The position numbers were made by a program, and so were the translations under genes. The notes under the pieces are model-generated. The model saw nothing but the letters and a program-made list of their open reading frames with translations. It ran no database searches and had not been told where the DNA came from. Positions 19,297 to 29,156 of a DNA stretch of 64,000 bases are shown piece by piece. Origin of the DNA: Wolfiporia cocos (Eukaryota > Basidiomycota > Agaricomycetes > Polyporales > Phaeolaceae); contig JACCLO010000010.1 of assembly GCA_029448655.1 (NCBI GenBank), forward strand, positions 744,001-808,000, given 5' to 3'. The stretch's first letter is position 1; each line of letters begins with the position of its first letter.

Positions 19297-20032
19297 GCTG
19301 ACGATCGAATTCGGCTTTACAGAAACTTGGATGCGGGGGATTTACAGTCGACGTGGTGGTCGGGCATAGATTGGGAGGCACTGGCCATGCGCGTGTGCGG
19401 TCCTTTATCTGGCCCATTGTGCGATTAATTCCCCGCTAAGCGAGCGGCAAGACGCGGGCGATGCAGCCACCTGACTGGAACGCGTGTGTGTCGTGACCGC
19501 GTTTGTTCGTAGTTTCACGCGTCATGTCTGGCCTCATTCTGACCGTGTATCTGTGGATTTTGCGGAGGTGTTGAACAGAACAATAGGAGCCCGCCTTGTC
19601 GATCTTCTCATGGTTGGCTATTACCGAGATTGAGATTTGCATTGGCTGATGTTGCGAGCCTGCTGTAGGCTCGTATTTGTGATAAGGGCTCGAAATGCGC
19701 AGCGGGTTGGCAGCAGAGCTACACTGTCTATCTACTTTCAGTGTGCGGGTGTCCGTGGCGACTTCGAGGATCCCCCGTACCGTATAGGGTACGAAACATT
19801 CCTAGTTGCGGGTTGCATTAGGTGCACGCTCAACTCTGAGAGACGCGTCGAGCTTGGAGTTGGTCTAGAGGGCATACCTCCACGCTGTATTCGCGCTTGA
19901 GGGGCAACTCATCTATTCTCTCCAATCAACCTAGTCTCGGTTCCAGCCACTCTACAGCGCGCGGCAGTCACCGAGCGGACATCGAAAAAAAAATGCTCGG
20001 GTCGCGTCGCGCTAGGGCGGTGTGGGTGACCC
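19297..20032. other. Intergenic, upstream of the four-exon gene
   Basis: Presumably contains the promoter of the minus-strand gene. I see no convincing ORF, repeat or RNA gene. Short ORFs here lack motifs. Confidence 0.4.
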
Positions 20033-20049
20033 CCCACGTGATCTGAGCG
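20033..20049 (+). repeat. 17-bp target-site duplication, left copy
   Basis: CCCACGTGATCTGAGCG, identical to 22673-22689. The two copies bracket the 20050-22672 retroposon. Confidence 0.8.
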
Positions 20050-20069
20050 AGAGAGAGAGAGAGAGAGAC
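20050..20069. repeat. (GA)n microsatellite, 3' tail of the retroposon
   Basis: Ten GA units directly adjoin the left TSD copy. On the minus strand this is the (CT)n tail of the retroposon. Confidence 0.8.
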
Positions 20070-20368
20070 AACCATTTATATCCCGCAGTCAGTATCCTAA
20101 GTACATGTGCGGCAGCTAACGAGAGCCCAAGGTCGAAGGTGATAGTTTACGAAAGACACGAGTAGGGTGGTGTGCGGGGTCGTACGTCGGTTATGTATCG
20201 TATAAGAGGGCGAGCAGATGGAAGAAGCCCCGAGGTTAGGCAACTCCAATCGCTCTAGTGATACGTAGAGAGAAAAGAAAAGAAAAGAAAATGGGAGGTG
20301 AAAACTAAGAGGAAAAGTACGTAGCAGAAGAACCCGGACTTCTTGCAAGGTGGCATGTGGGAAGGCGG

Positions 20369-21421
20369 TCAGGTACGAGAACGGATAGTCATGGATACGC
20401 GTCCGTGGAAGTGGGAGGTGATGACGCCGTAGTTAAAGTCATGGATGGCGCTCTCGAGCGCTTTGAGTATATGGCCGTCGTCGGCATCGGAGAACGAGAG
20501 GAGAACAGAGGAGTGCGTCTTGTGGTCAGGGATGTTGGGGTTCATCCAACGTATGAAGTGAGGTGTAAAGGGGTATGGTCGTGGAGCAATGGTGTAGAAG
20601 GGAGTTCGACTGAGTGCGTAAAAGAATTCGTCGGCAAGGTCTTGATCGGTAACGCGAGTGCCGTCAGCGTAGCGACATGCGATGCCGTTGATTTGGACAG
20701 TGTAAGTGTTAGGGATTGGGGTGGGAGGTTTGGTATTACGAATCATGTCGAGGGAAGGTGTAGGTCCGATGGGGTGGTCGTACATGGGAGGTTCCAGGAG
20801 GGCTGTCATAGTTTGATCAACCCAAAGCGGTCTGCATGATTGAGGAGGAGAATCGTCGGTGGTGTCCGCAGGGGTAGCCACGGAGGGAGGAGTGGTTATG
20901 GGTGAAGGGAGTGGGGGTGCGGATGGGATGGGTGATTGAGAGACGGGTGAGCGAATTGGGGGAGTGAGACGTCGGCCATCAGGACCAAAATAGTGGGGAA
21001 ACATGGCACGTTCAGCGAGGGTGCCATAATTGATGGCGTAGTCTTCGGCGGATAGTTCCAAAGGAGTGGGCGTGGGTGAGTTGTGGCTGAGTTGGGGGTG
21101 AGCAGTGTCGTCCGAATCCGCTGTATGAGCGGATGGTGTGGGGGAGTGGTTGCGTGTGGGAGGAGGCGGTGGGGTAGTGGACTGTTTAGGTGATTTGATG
21201 GTAACAGTCGGGGTTGATGTAATCGCTGGTGAGGTTACAGGAGGGGTAGGGTTGGGAGTAGGTGGTTTGTTGGGTACCCAGTGGAGTTTGGGCAGGGGTG
21301 TTTTGCGTCGTGGGATTCGGGATGTGGTGACTAAGTGTTTGATGTATGGCACCTGATGGGTCTGGATAGTGGTGCGTGCAGCAGGCGGTGAGGGTGGAGG
21401 TGTGGGAATAGGGTAGGGCAT
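20369..21421 (-). CDS. C-terminal part of the retroposon ORF1-like protein (350 aa, interrupted gene)
   Basis: Continues the protein that starts at 22580. The N-terminal 200 residues are Pro/Ser/Thr-rich. The last 150 are globular (YTVQINGIACRYADGTRVTD, then ALSRTPF, HFIRWMNPNI, SSVLLSFSDADDGH) and could form an RRM-like or ORF1-like fold, but I do not recognise a family. No zinc knuckle and no RT. The frame is open to the TGA at 20369. Upstream, two inserted palindromic elements separate it from the first part, so this copy is probably a pseudogene. Confidence 0.55.
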   Translation of the reverse strand: MPYPIPTPPPSPPAARTTIQTHQVPYIKHLVTTSRIPRRKTPLPKLHWVPNKPPTPNPTPPVTSPAITSTPTVTIKSPKQSTTPPPPPTRNHSPTPSAHTADSDDTAHPQLSHNSPTPTPLELSAEDYAINYGTLAERAMFPHYFGPDGRRLTPPIRSPVSQSPIPSAPPLPSPITTPPSVATPADTTDDSPPQSCRPLWVDQTMTALLEPPMYDHPIGPTPSLDMIRNTKPPTPIPNTYTVQINGIACRYADGTRVTDQDLADEFFYALSRTPFYTIAPRPYPFTPHFIRWMNPNIPDHKTHSSVLLSFSDADDGHILKALESAIHDFNYGVITSHFHGRVSMTIRSRT

Positions 21422-21429
21422 AGACTCGT

Positions 21430-21546
21430 TTCCAGTCGCTACTTTGGACGGTATAAGCTACGAGAGGCTGAATACTAGGGAGTTGGAGGGAGGGATGCAG
21501 GGAGGGTAGGGCGTGGGTAGCTTAAACCGTCCAGTAGCGACTGGAA
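21430..21546. repeat. 117-bp inverted-repeat element
   Basis: About 30-bp arms (21430-21461 and 21517-21546), starting TTCCAGTCGCTAC and ending GTAGCGACTGGAA, around a short GA-rich core. It introduces a stop into the retroposon ORF. No clear TSD. Confidence 0.6.
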
Positions 21547-21567
21547 GAACTGTAAGGGAGAGCAGTA

Positions 21568-22195
21568 CAGTAACTTTTGAAACTCCGAATATACCTAATC
21601 GGGATAGTCACGGGACCGCGCATTCTGAGGCGCACTGAGCGCCTCTCGAATGCACAGACATGACAAGTACAGTACACCATGCAAAAGACTGTCTTCTACT
21701 CATCATACAGATAAAAGGTCGTACCAATCACTCTGGTTGGTACGCCCCCGGTAAAACGTGCCAGGCGTGTTCTTCAAGGCTTGGATAGCCAGACACTCAA
21801 GGCGGAACAAGCGTGTCTCGTGCAAGAACACAGCGTGAAAAAAGCCCTCAAAGCAGCAGCGCGTGTATCCGAAGAGAGGGGAAGGAAATGCCCAAGTGCT
21901 GGCTCAGCAAGCTAAAGTGCAACTCACGGCTACAAGATGTGCTAGCCTGTGCATCCGACCTTGGATTCACTATTCCTATTCCCATCAATCTCGTTTCCTC
22001 CCTGCAGGGCATCACTGATCAGAAGTTATCATCTTGTGCCTCTCTCATAATTGGATCCCATTGATTGATTTCATTTTGCGCGTGCGCGGAAGCATCCTGA
22101 GTTGTCGTGCGCCTCATTTGTGGCTGTCGGCCATATCCGGCCCGGGCCCAGTGACTATTCCTCTTATGGTATATTCGGAGTTTTAAAAGTTACTG
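21568..22195. mobile_element. Tc1/mariner-type MITE (628 bp) inside the retroposon ORF
   Basis: Terminal inverted repeats of about 28 bp begin CAGTAACTTTTRAAACTCCG and are flanked on both sides by TA. The terminal sequence resembles Tc1-class ends (CAGT...CTT...AAA). The interior has no transposase. Insertion is after codon 128 of the ORF beginning at 22580. Confidence 0.7.
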
Positions 22196-22580
22196 TATTG
22201 CCCTCACCCACAGTTCTTCCAGACGGTACTGTATTGTATTCAATACTGCCGTCTGGTAACAAGACTAGGTAGGGCATAGGGTTGGGAAAAGTAGGCGCCA
22301 GAATGGCGTCTAAGTGGTTGGCGAGTTGGCGGACTGTGTCTCGCACTGTGAGTAAGGTGAGGGCTTCGGTGTGAGCGATTTCGTCAGCTCCATGTTGGAT
22401 TGCGGTAAAGAGGTAGGATACGTGAGTCTTCCAAAGTGGAAGAGCATAGTTGGAGGAGTTGGTTTCGTGTGCCCGGTGGATACTCTGGGCAGCGTTGAAA
22501 AGTAGATCAAATGCAAAGGTGGCTGATGTGGTTTCGGTTTGGACCCTCTGGGTGTTGGGGACGGTGCGTTGGGTGTTCAT
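22164..22580 (-). CDS. N-terminal part of the retroposon ORF1-like protein (interrupted by MITE)
   Basis: ATG at 22580. The first 128 codons are native (MNTQRTVPNTQ, then a helical region SATFAFDLLFNAAQSIHRAH and LLTVRDTVRQLANHLDAIL). The last few codons and the stop at 22164 come from the inserted MITE. Removing the MITE and one TA continues the frame for about 14 codons to a stop contributed by the second palindromic insertion. Function unknown. Confidence 0.55.
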   Translation of the reverse strand: MNTQRTVPNTQRVQTETTSATFAFDLLFNAAQSIHRAHETNSSNYALPLWKTHVSYLFTAIQHGADEIAHTEALTLLTVRDTVRQLANHLDAILAPTFPNPMPYLVLLPDGSIEYNTVPSGRTVGEGNTVTFKTPNIP

Positions 22581-22672
22581 GGTGGGAGAGACGGTGCGTG
22601 GGGGTCGGCGTATGGGTGGACGGTACGTGAGCGCCTAAGGTGATGGTGGTGGTAAGAGTGAAAAGAGGGTTG

Positions 22673-22689
22673 CCCACGTGATCTGAGCG
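22673..22689 (+). repeat. 17-bp target-site duplication, right copy
   Basis: CCCACGTGATCTGAGCG, identical to 20033-20049. Confidence 0.8.
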
Positions 22690-22770
22690 TCACGCGCTTG
22701 GGCGCGCGTGTGGCTCAGCTTCACTCCACTCGCTCCGCATACAGCGTGCTATCCGCAGGTAATATACACT

Positions 22771-22992
22771 ATGTCTGCCCCTGAGCCTGCCAATGCCGAC
22801 AGTCGTTACATCGACGCGCTCGAATATGAAGATGACGACGCTACAGATGCGAAGCCACTGCTACAGCCCCACACCGAGAACGCACGCGGCGGCTGCGAGA
22901 GAACCTACAGGCTTCAGGTTAGCCTTAGTACGAGCCGCTTCAAGAACAGCAGTGAAATTAAATTCGAAAATTTTCTTGTGAGGAACTTGTGA
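22771..22992 (+). CDS. Short unrecognised ORF, possibly a first-exon remnant (73 aa)
   Basis: ATG followed by an acidic sequence (MSAPEPANADSRYIDALEYE...). A splice-donor-like CAG/GTTAGC lies at about 22917. It sits just right of the retroposon and could be the start of a disrupted host gene, but no downstream exon was found before the kinase gene. Confidence 0.25.
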   Translation: MSAPEPANADSRYIDALEYEDDDATDAKPLLQPHTENARGGCERTYRLQVSLSTSRFKNSSEIKFENFLVRNL

Positions 22993-23323
22993 GGACATAT
23001 TGTGAGGGTCCTTCCGAGTATAATACAGCGAGAGGAGACCATATGAAAGCGCAATTGACGTTCCGTAGTGCGCGTCCGCGACGTACAGATCTAGAGCGCG
23101 TTAGACGCCTGAGACGTGGTCACGAGACGGGGTTACCCACACCCGCGGTGGCACACATTTCCGTGTGGCACCGAGACTACATTCAACCAGACTAGCCAAG
23201 TTTGTATCATTTACTTAGAAAGGATGACACGTGCACCAGTGACTCGCTCGCCACATGCAGGCGCCCAGTAGTTCAAACTCTTCACTTCATATCTCAACAT
23301 CTCAAGTCTCAAGTTGGTCGGAC

Positions 23324-25187
23324 ATGATTAGGCAAATTTGGTTTGTTGTCTACGATCTGAACACAACACTCGTATCGGAACCATGTGGTGTCAAGGTCGA
23401 TGCAGCTTCTCGTGTCGTGTCCGACTTCCCACACGCCATCGCCGATGAGCTGCGAGCTTACGAGTCTCCAGGGGGAGAGTCAATGTTTTTGGTCCTCTGG
23501 AAGGTATGTGGCCATGTTTCCTGCTTCATCCGACTCTCACAGCTCGGTCAGCCGAAGGAAGAACTACTCCTCGTGGACGATAAGGGGAAGCATGCGCGGG
23601 ATGTCTTGCAGAGCTGGATTCGGATGGCTGATGGCATGCTCGACACTATCGCAACGAAGGTGAAAGCCAACGAGAGCGTGGAAAGTCTCATCAATGTGGC
23701 TGGTGAGAGCCAGGCTGGCAAGGATCTGGTGCATGTCATCGTCCAGATCAACGCTCCTTCACGGCCACCTTCGCAAGCTGCTGAATTATTCGCTCAGAAA
23801 CGCCGTCAATTCTTCTTTGATGACCAAGTACTCACAATTTCTCTCGGGCCGCAATCGGGAACATTCTATGAGCCGCGCAAAGTATTCCAAAGTATGCCGT
23901 TGGAAGCAACTACACCGCCATCTCTACTAAATGGAACGCTCTGCAAACTTCGCTACGACATAGCAAATATCATCCCAACTCCTAACGACAAGCGCTGCTT
24001 CCAGTCTCTCCATGAAACTGCTAGTTTGACCTTCGAGGACGAGAATGAGTGCCGAGATGCATTCACAGACGTTCTCATTAAAGGAGACATCATGCCAGAA
24101 GAATTGCTCATAGACCGTTGCCACGATGATAGAGAGCTCAGTGCTCACGTCTTTGGAAGACCTGTAGTCTATTACATGCCAAAGGTCAGGCACAAACTCA
24201 TCACCAGCTACTCAGGTCTCTACGAAGAAGCCGTCCGCTCTTATATCGGGCAAGTTCTCGACTTCGTAGATTCTTGCACGAGGGCTAGTGAAGAGGGGAG
24301 GTCGGGCTTTCCTGCCATCCTCGCCCTTCATTTCGGTAAATGCTCTCCTATCTTCTCGTATGCACATTCTGACTCTGATCGAAGGATCCTACCTTACGAT
24401 TGCTGCCGCAATGTATACGAACGAGGTCATCGTGGAGCATCTCGCTTGTATCCCACTTGAAATGCACTACACCAACTTGGCGGAGATCCAAGCGGGAGAG
24501 CGTGTACTAGCAGCGTTGCGTGTTGCTCTTCCCGCTCTGCGCGATCAATACCTCCACCCCCCTGATAACGCAAGGCCACGCGCCGATTTTCCCTTCCATG
24601 ACTATTACGAGGATGAGAACGGCCGCCGCCACTATTTCATATACGAAGAAGTCATTCACGGGAAGAGAATCTTCCGGGTTCACCTGAAGGACGATCCAGA
24701 GCGAACGTTGTTCGTCAAGTTCAACCTGCGCTACTCCGAGGCCGCCCATCGCGCCGCGTCCGACCTCAACCTCGCACCCGCATTGTGCGCCTTTAACAAG
24801 GTCTTCGATTGGTACATGATCGTCATGGAAGACATGTCCGCGGAGTACACTACTCTCTGGAATTTGAAGCGCTGGGTTTCCACCCCAACACCGAAAATGG
24901 AGAAGGTACAGAAGGAGGTGATTGCCAAACTTGGGAGCCTCCACGAGCGCGGGTTCGTCCATGGGGACGTGCGCGACGCCAATGTTCTCGTCCGCAACGA
25001 GGATGCGCCCGGTGAGGGGCCGGTGGCCTTGCTCGTAGATTGGGATTGGGCGGGTCCTCCGTCCGACGCGACGTACCCGCACTCGATCAGCCGAGTTGAT
25101 ATCCCTCGCCCTGCAGATGCTCTTGGAGGCGAGCGGATTACTCCAGAACACGATATGTGGATGGCGGAGAATTTGCTTGAGATGTGA
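23324..25187 (+). CDS. Crinkler-type N-terminus fused to an atypical protein kinase (two exons)
   Basis: Exon 1 is 23324-24335 and exon 2 is 24385-25187, joined over a 49-bp GT-AG intron with a CTGAC branch site. An in-frame ATG also exists at 23255. Residues 1-130 resemble the Crinkler (CRN) header domain (MIRQIWFVVYDLN, VLWK, HVIVQINAP). A middle domain follows (RQFFFDDQVL; the join reads LALHF/GSYLTIAAAMYTNEV), and a kinase-like lobe makes up the last 220 residues: VKF lysine, VMEDM hinge, HGDVRDANV as catalytic loop and DWDW in place of DFG. A 39-bp GTATGT...CAG segment at 23504-23542 could be a further, in-frame intron. In oomycetes and chytrids CRNs are host-directed or self/non-self effectors; in a saprotrophic basidiomycete the role is unknown. 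No secretion signal was noticed. The gene appears intact. Confidence 0.72.
24336..24384 (+). other. Intron of the Crinkler/kinase gene
   Basis: GTAAAT...GAAG, 49 bp, with CTGAC 12 nt before the acceptor. Splicing joins the two long reading frames with no residue lost in the conserved block. Confidence 0.75.
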
Positions 25188-25632
25188 TATTTGGTGCACG
25201 TGTATTTAATGGACACGGAGACTTCTCTTTTCAATCGGGTAACAATCCCAGTATGCAACAACACACATGATTCGAGGATTCCCGTATGCTACAATGCCAC
25301 CTAGCAAGTTCCGGCCTATGTAGGCAACGGATCCTTGTTTCTGAACAGATCGGCGTAGTGGCATAATGGCGCGACGGAATTAGTTCAGCAGTATCCAAGG
25401 CGCATAAATAGTCGACGTGAAACTACTGTGCCAAGGGATATTAGTACACTGTACGTCTCGTTCCTGAAGAACTGTTCTCTTGTCCACCTTGCAATGTCTC
25501 ATGTCAATAGCTATGTCGGTCTTATTGCTGTTGCGATTGTGGTGTGACCCGGCAAGTTATCGTAGCTACTTCATTCCTGTTTTAATCAAATCTTTGCTAC
25601 AAGCCTTTGACATCTCTGTTTCAGTGTATGTA
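25188..25632. other. Intergenic, no supported feature
   Basis: Downstream flank of the kinase gene. Only short motif-free ORFs are present. Confidence 0.4.
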
Positions 25633-27091
25633 TGGTGCGAGACAACTAGCTGCCGCTACTTTTGTACAGTGGCCAATTTGGCCGGCCAAAAAAAGTGCAC
25701 AGGATGCACAGGCAACGGTAAAGCAGTTCAGTTCCCGTTGATACAAGTTGCATAGACGGGTCACACGGCAACTTGATGACTAAGATGTAGATAAGCCGAA
25801 CGTGATTTAGTTGGGCGTTTATATATGTACTAGCTTAATTACCTGTGGCTTCGTTGTACTTTAGGAGTTGTTGTTTATCTCTGCCCGCTCAGCCACTCCT
25901 CCACCTCGCTGACGCTCGGCCTCGTCGTCGCTTCGCTTGTAATACCTTTGCAACCGGCATGCGCGCCTTGCAGGCGCTGGGCGTGGGAATCCACTGGCCA
26001 ACTTCCCGGGTCGGTGGCGCGAGCCCTATGGGACGACGGACAGCACGTGGCACACGTGGAAAAGCACATGGCAGTTCCCACGCAATCCACGGCCCTTTAG
26101 TACTTAGACTAGCTTAATTACCTGTGGCTTCGCCACAAATGTTATGTCTTAGGAATATATTTTAGTCTCTGCCTGCTCAGCCACTCCTTCACCTCGCTGA
26201 TGCTCGGTATCGTTGTTGCTTTGCTTGTAGAATCTGTAACTGGCATGCATGCCTTGCAGGCTCTGGGTGTGGGAATTCACCCCTGTGGCATTGGGGTGCA
26301 AATACCTGTGGCACAGGGTGCAGACCCCTGTGGTGTGGAGTATTTATATTACAAAGTCCCCATGCCACAGGACACAAATCCCTGTGGCATGGGGCACGAA
26401 TCCCCGTGGCATGGGGTGCAAACCCCCATGGCATGGGCCAAAAATCCCCGTGGTGTAGGGCACGAATCCCCGTGGCACGGGGTACAAATCCCCATGGTGT
26501 GGGGTATTTATATTACAAAATCCCCATGCCACAGGACACAAATCCCTGTGGTGTGGGCCACAAACCCCCATGGAATGGGCCACGAATCCCCGTGGTGTGG
26601 GGCATGAATCCCCGTGGCATGGGGCACGAATCCCCGTGGCATGGGGCATGAATCCCTGTGGTGCGGGGCAGGAACAGCGCGCGCACCTTGCAGGCGCCGG
26701 GCGTGGGAATCCACCGGCCAACTCCGCGGATGGCAGGCGCCCTATCTAATGGGAGGAGGATCAACGACGCGCATGGACGCCACGCGGCAAACGTGGCGTC
26801 CATGTGCGCAAAACGCGAGCGACACGCGAGCGACACGCTAGCGGCACGCGAGCGCCTACGGCGCGAGCTCCCCTTACTTTATGGATATCGACCTAAGCGC
26901 GCGCTTATATACGGTGGCCAATCTTATAATTCCCAAGAAAACAACTCCGTCAATTTTGAGGATAAAAGAATTCTGTTTGGTAGAAATGATTCTACAGCCA
27001 ATCCGAGACCAGAGTGGATCTTCTCTATGATTTTTCTATAAGGAGTAGTTTTGCTTGTACAAAAGTAGTGGCAGCTAGTTGGCTCGCACCA
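25633..27091. mobile_element. TA-flanked inverted-repeat element with internal repeats (1459 bp, non-autonomous)
   Basis: 35-bp terminal inverted repeats (25633-25667 and 27057-27091) begin TGGTGCGAG and match at 33 of 35 positions. Both ends are flanked by TA, as for Tc1/mariner-type insertion. The interior has no transposase. It contains a partial tandem duplication (25829 and 26107, each starting ACTAGCTTAATTACCTGTGG) and a 22-bp minisatellite. Confidence 0.7.
26275..26668. repeat. 22-bp palindromic minisatellite
   Basis: Degenerate tandem units close to CACGAATCCCCGTGGCATGG plus GG. Each unit contains a dyad CCCCRTGGYRYGGGG. A higher-order unit starting TATTTATATTACAAARTCCC occurs twice, about 172 bp apart. 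The open frames through it on both strands are a by-product of unit composition. Confidence 0.85.
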
Positions 27092-27230
27092 TACTTCCTT
27101 CCATAGATTGACTATATACCCGTCTAATATGTATTGCATGCACCGATTTGCTTGCCCACTGATGGTGGGCTACGCTGAGGAATGGTTCCTATGTGTCAGT
27201 ACTCAGTGGCTCCTAATCAGTACTCAGTCC

Positions 27231-27488
27231 CAGTGAAAAGTTGCTATATCCTTAGTCTACCTGTAAATACCAGTTAATATCAGAAAATATATTGAAATAA
27301 TCATTTATACTGCAAGCTATCAAAAGCTAAATGCCAAGAGTCTGGGTGATACAACCACCAATGCCAAGACTTTTGTCATACCCTATATCCTTGATTAGTA
27401 GAAGTTGTGTCTGAGCATCTGAGCAGATGTCCAGTCAAAGAGCTGCAAGTCAACTCAAGTCAAGTTTCAAGTGGGTGTCAATTTGAAA
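27231..27488 (+). repeat. Left arm of a long spaced inverted repeat
   Basis: Begins CAGTGAAAAG and is about three-quarters identical, in inverse orientation, to 31972-32244. Shared blocks include GCTAAATGCCAAGAGTCTGG and GCCAAGACTTTTGTCATACC. Confidence 0.7.
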
Positions 27489-27749
27489 AGCCATGGTACT
27501 GAGCTGACCATGTAGATTACTTGTATGTCCTGTCTTTTTAACAGATGATAAAATCTGTGTTAAGCATCTTTCTTGTTCCATACTCTGGGCTGCAATCACA
27601 CTTTCATACAGAGATCCTGGGTGCAACCACCTCAAAAGTGCTCACCATTGATCTGCTCAACTTCATGTTTGTGATGTAAATTCAGCTGCTATTTCCTGAA
27701 CATACTGGTGTGTTCACTTCCTGGCTGTTGGTTGGGTTCCAGCCAAACC

Positions 27750-29156
27750 TGTTTCGGTTATTTCGACTTTTCAAATGCTGACAGAACCCACCATTAGGTG
27801 AATACAATACAGAGACTTGTTGCACAACTAAACCCCTGGCTACTCATGACTCTACTGGGCACATCCCCAGCATATAGGGCATGTTTTAACTCTGGCAGAT
27901 CCAACTCTGCCCTTGTTTCATGGTTATCATTTATTAGCTGATAGATGGCGTTCAACCGCCATCATCATCTCTATCTATCATTTCAGATATATCACTACAT
28001 ACTTATCAAGCGTTTCATACTATAGTGTAGATAGTATTGGTGACATCTGGGACAGGTGCAACTGTTACGGGTCGAATACCCTTTCATATATTCAAGTCGC
28101 AAATTTAGATCGTTCTTGTGCACGTAGTCCAAAGGACATATGCAAGGCAAATACTCTTTAGATGCCTTCAAGTCCTAGGTGGAGATCGTTCGATATCCAA
28201 TATGCATTAGAGGATAGAATCTGTTTGGGGTGCAAGTTTGATAGAATATAAGACTTGCCTAAGTCCGAGAAGTCAATGTGCACTTTGAGGACTTAGTCGT
28301 TCGGGTTGCTCGAGAGAAATACTGAGCGTAGTTTCCTACGTTTGAGAATGAGTATAAGACTTCTTGTTTGTACAACAAGGTCGAGCTGAAGAGCCTCGAC
28401 AATAAGTACATGAGTTTATATACTACATTAGGTTTCAGGGGTCAAGTCCATGCCAGATGTCACCGATACTATCTATGCTATAGTACCAAACGTTTGATAA
28501 GTATGTAGTGATATATCCGAAATGATAGATAGGAATGATGATGGCAGTCGAACGCCATCTATCAGCTAACGAATGATAAAGATGAAATGGGGGCAGAGTT
28601 GGATCTGCCAAAGGTGAAACACGCCCTATACACTAGTACGACTGGGGATGTGCCCAGTAGAGTCATGAGTAACCAGGGGGGTTGGTTGTGCAACAAGTCC
28701 CTGTATCGTATTTGCCTAGTGGTGAGTTCTGCCAGTGTTCGAAAAATCAAAGTAACCGTAACAGCGACCCCTAAAACCTAACGTAGTATATAAGCTCATG
28801 TACTTATTGTCGAGGCTCTTCAGCTTGACCTTGTTTTACAAACAAGAAGTCTTATACTCGTTCTCAAACATAGGAAACTACACTCAGTATTTCTCTTGAG
28901 CAACCCGAACAACTAAGTCCTCAAAGTGCAAATTGACTTCTCACACTTAGGCAGGTCTTATATTCTATCAGTCTTGCACCCCAAACAAATTCTATCCTCT
29001 AACGTGTATTGGATGTCGAACGATCTCCTAGGAACTTCACCTAGGACTTGAAGGCATCTAAAGAGTATTTGCCTTGCACTTGTCCACTGGACTATGTGCA
29101 GAAGAACGATCTATATTCACGACTCGAATACACGAACGGGTATTCAACCCGTAACA
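27750..29156 (+). repeat. Old B-family LTR split by an inverted B-family LTR
   Basis: A plus-oriented LTR (start TGTTTCGG, end CCGTAACA) whose two halves, 27750-28062 and 28764-29156, flank a complete minus-oriented LTR. Without the insert it is about 700 bp. No internal element sequence is attached, so it is a degenerate solo LTR. No TSD is recognisable. Confidence 0.85.
28063..28763 (-). repeat. B-family solo LTR nested in a B-family LTR (701 bp)
   Basis: Runs TGTTACGG to CCGTAACA on either strand; promoter and U5 order show minus orientation. Flanks GCAAC (28058-28062) and GCGAC (28764-28768) are a 5-bp TSD with one substitution. It lies in the U3 part of the outer LTR. Confidence 0.85.

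Larger units (their letters stand above)
20050..22672 (-). mobile_element. ORF1-only non-LTR-type retroposon (minus strand), flanked by 17-bp TSD
   Basis: A perfect 17-bp direct repeat flanks this 2.6-kb segment. Read on the minus strand it starts CAACCCTC, has a short leader, an ORF1-like protein and about 300 nt of 3' UTR, and ends in a (CT)n run immediately before the TSD. Long TSD plus simple-repeat tail is the signature of target-primed (LINE-type) integration. There is no endonuclease or reverse transcriptase coding region, so it would have to be mobilised in trans. Two short inverted-repeat elements (21568-22195 and 21430-21546) later landed in its ORF. Confidence 0.7.

Noticed and set aside
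23504..23542. 39-bp intron in the Crinkler gene
   Set aside because: It has GTATGT and CAG ends but is unusually short, and the segment is in frame and open. It is mentioned as an option only and not used in the model.
26275..26668. CRISPR-like array
   Set aside because: Units are contiguous and degenerate without unique spacers, and the genome is eukaryotic.
26200..26721. Overlapping ORFs of 80-135 codons in the minisatellite, both strands
   Set aside because: They arise from the repeated unit lacking stops. The translations are monotonous repeats.
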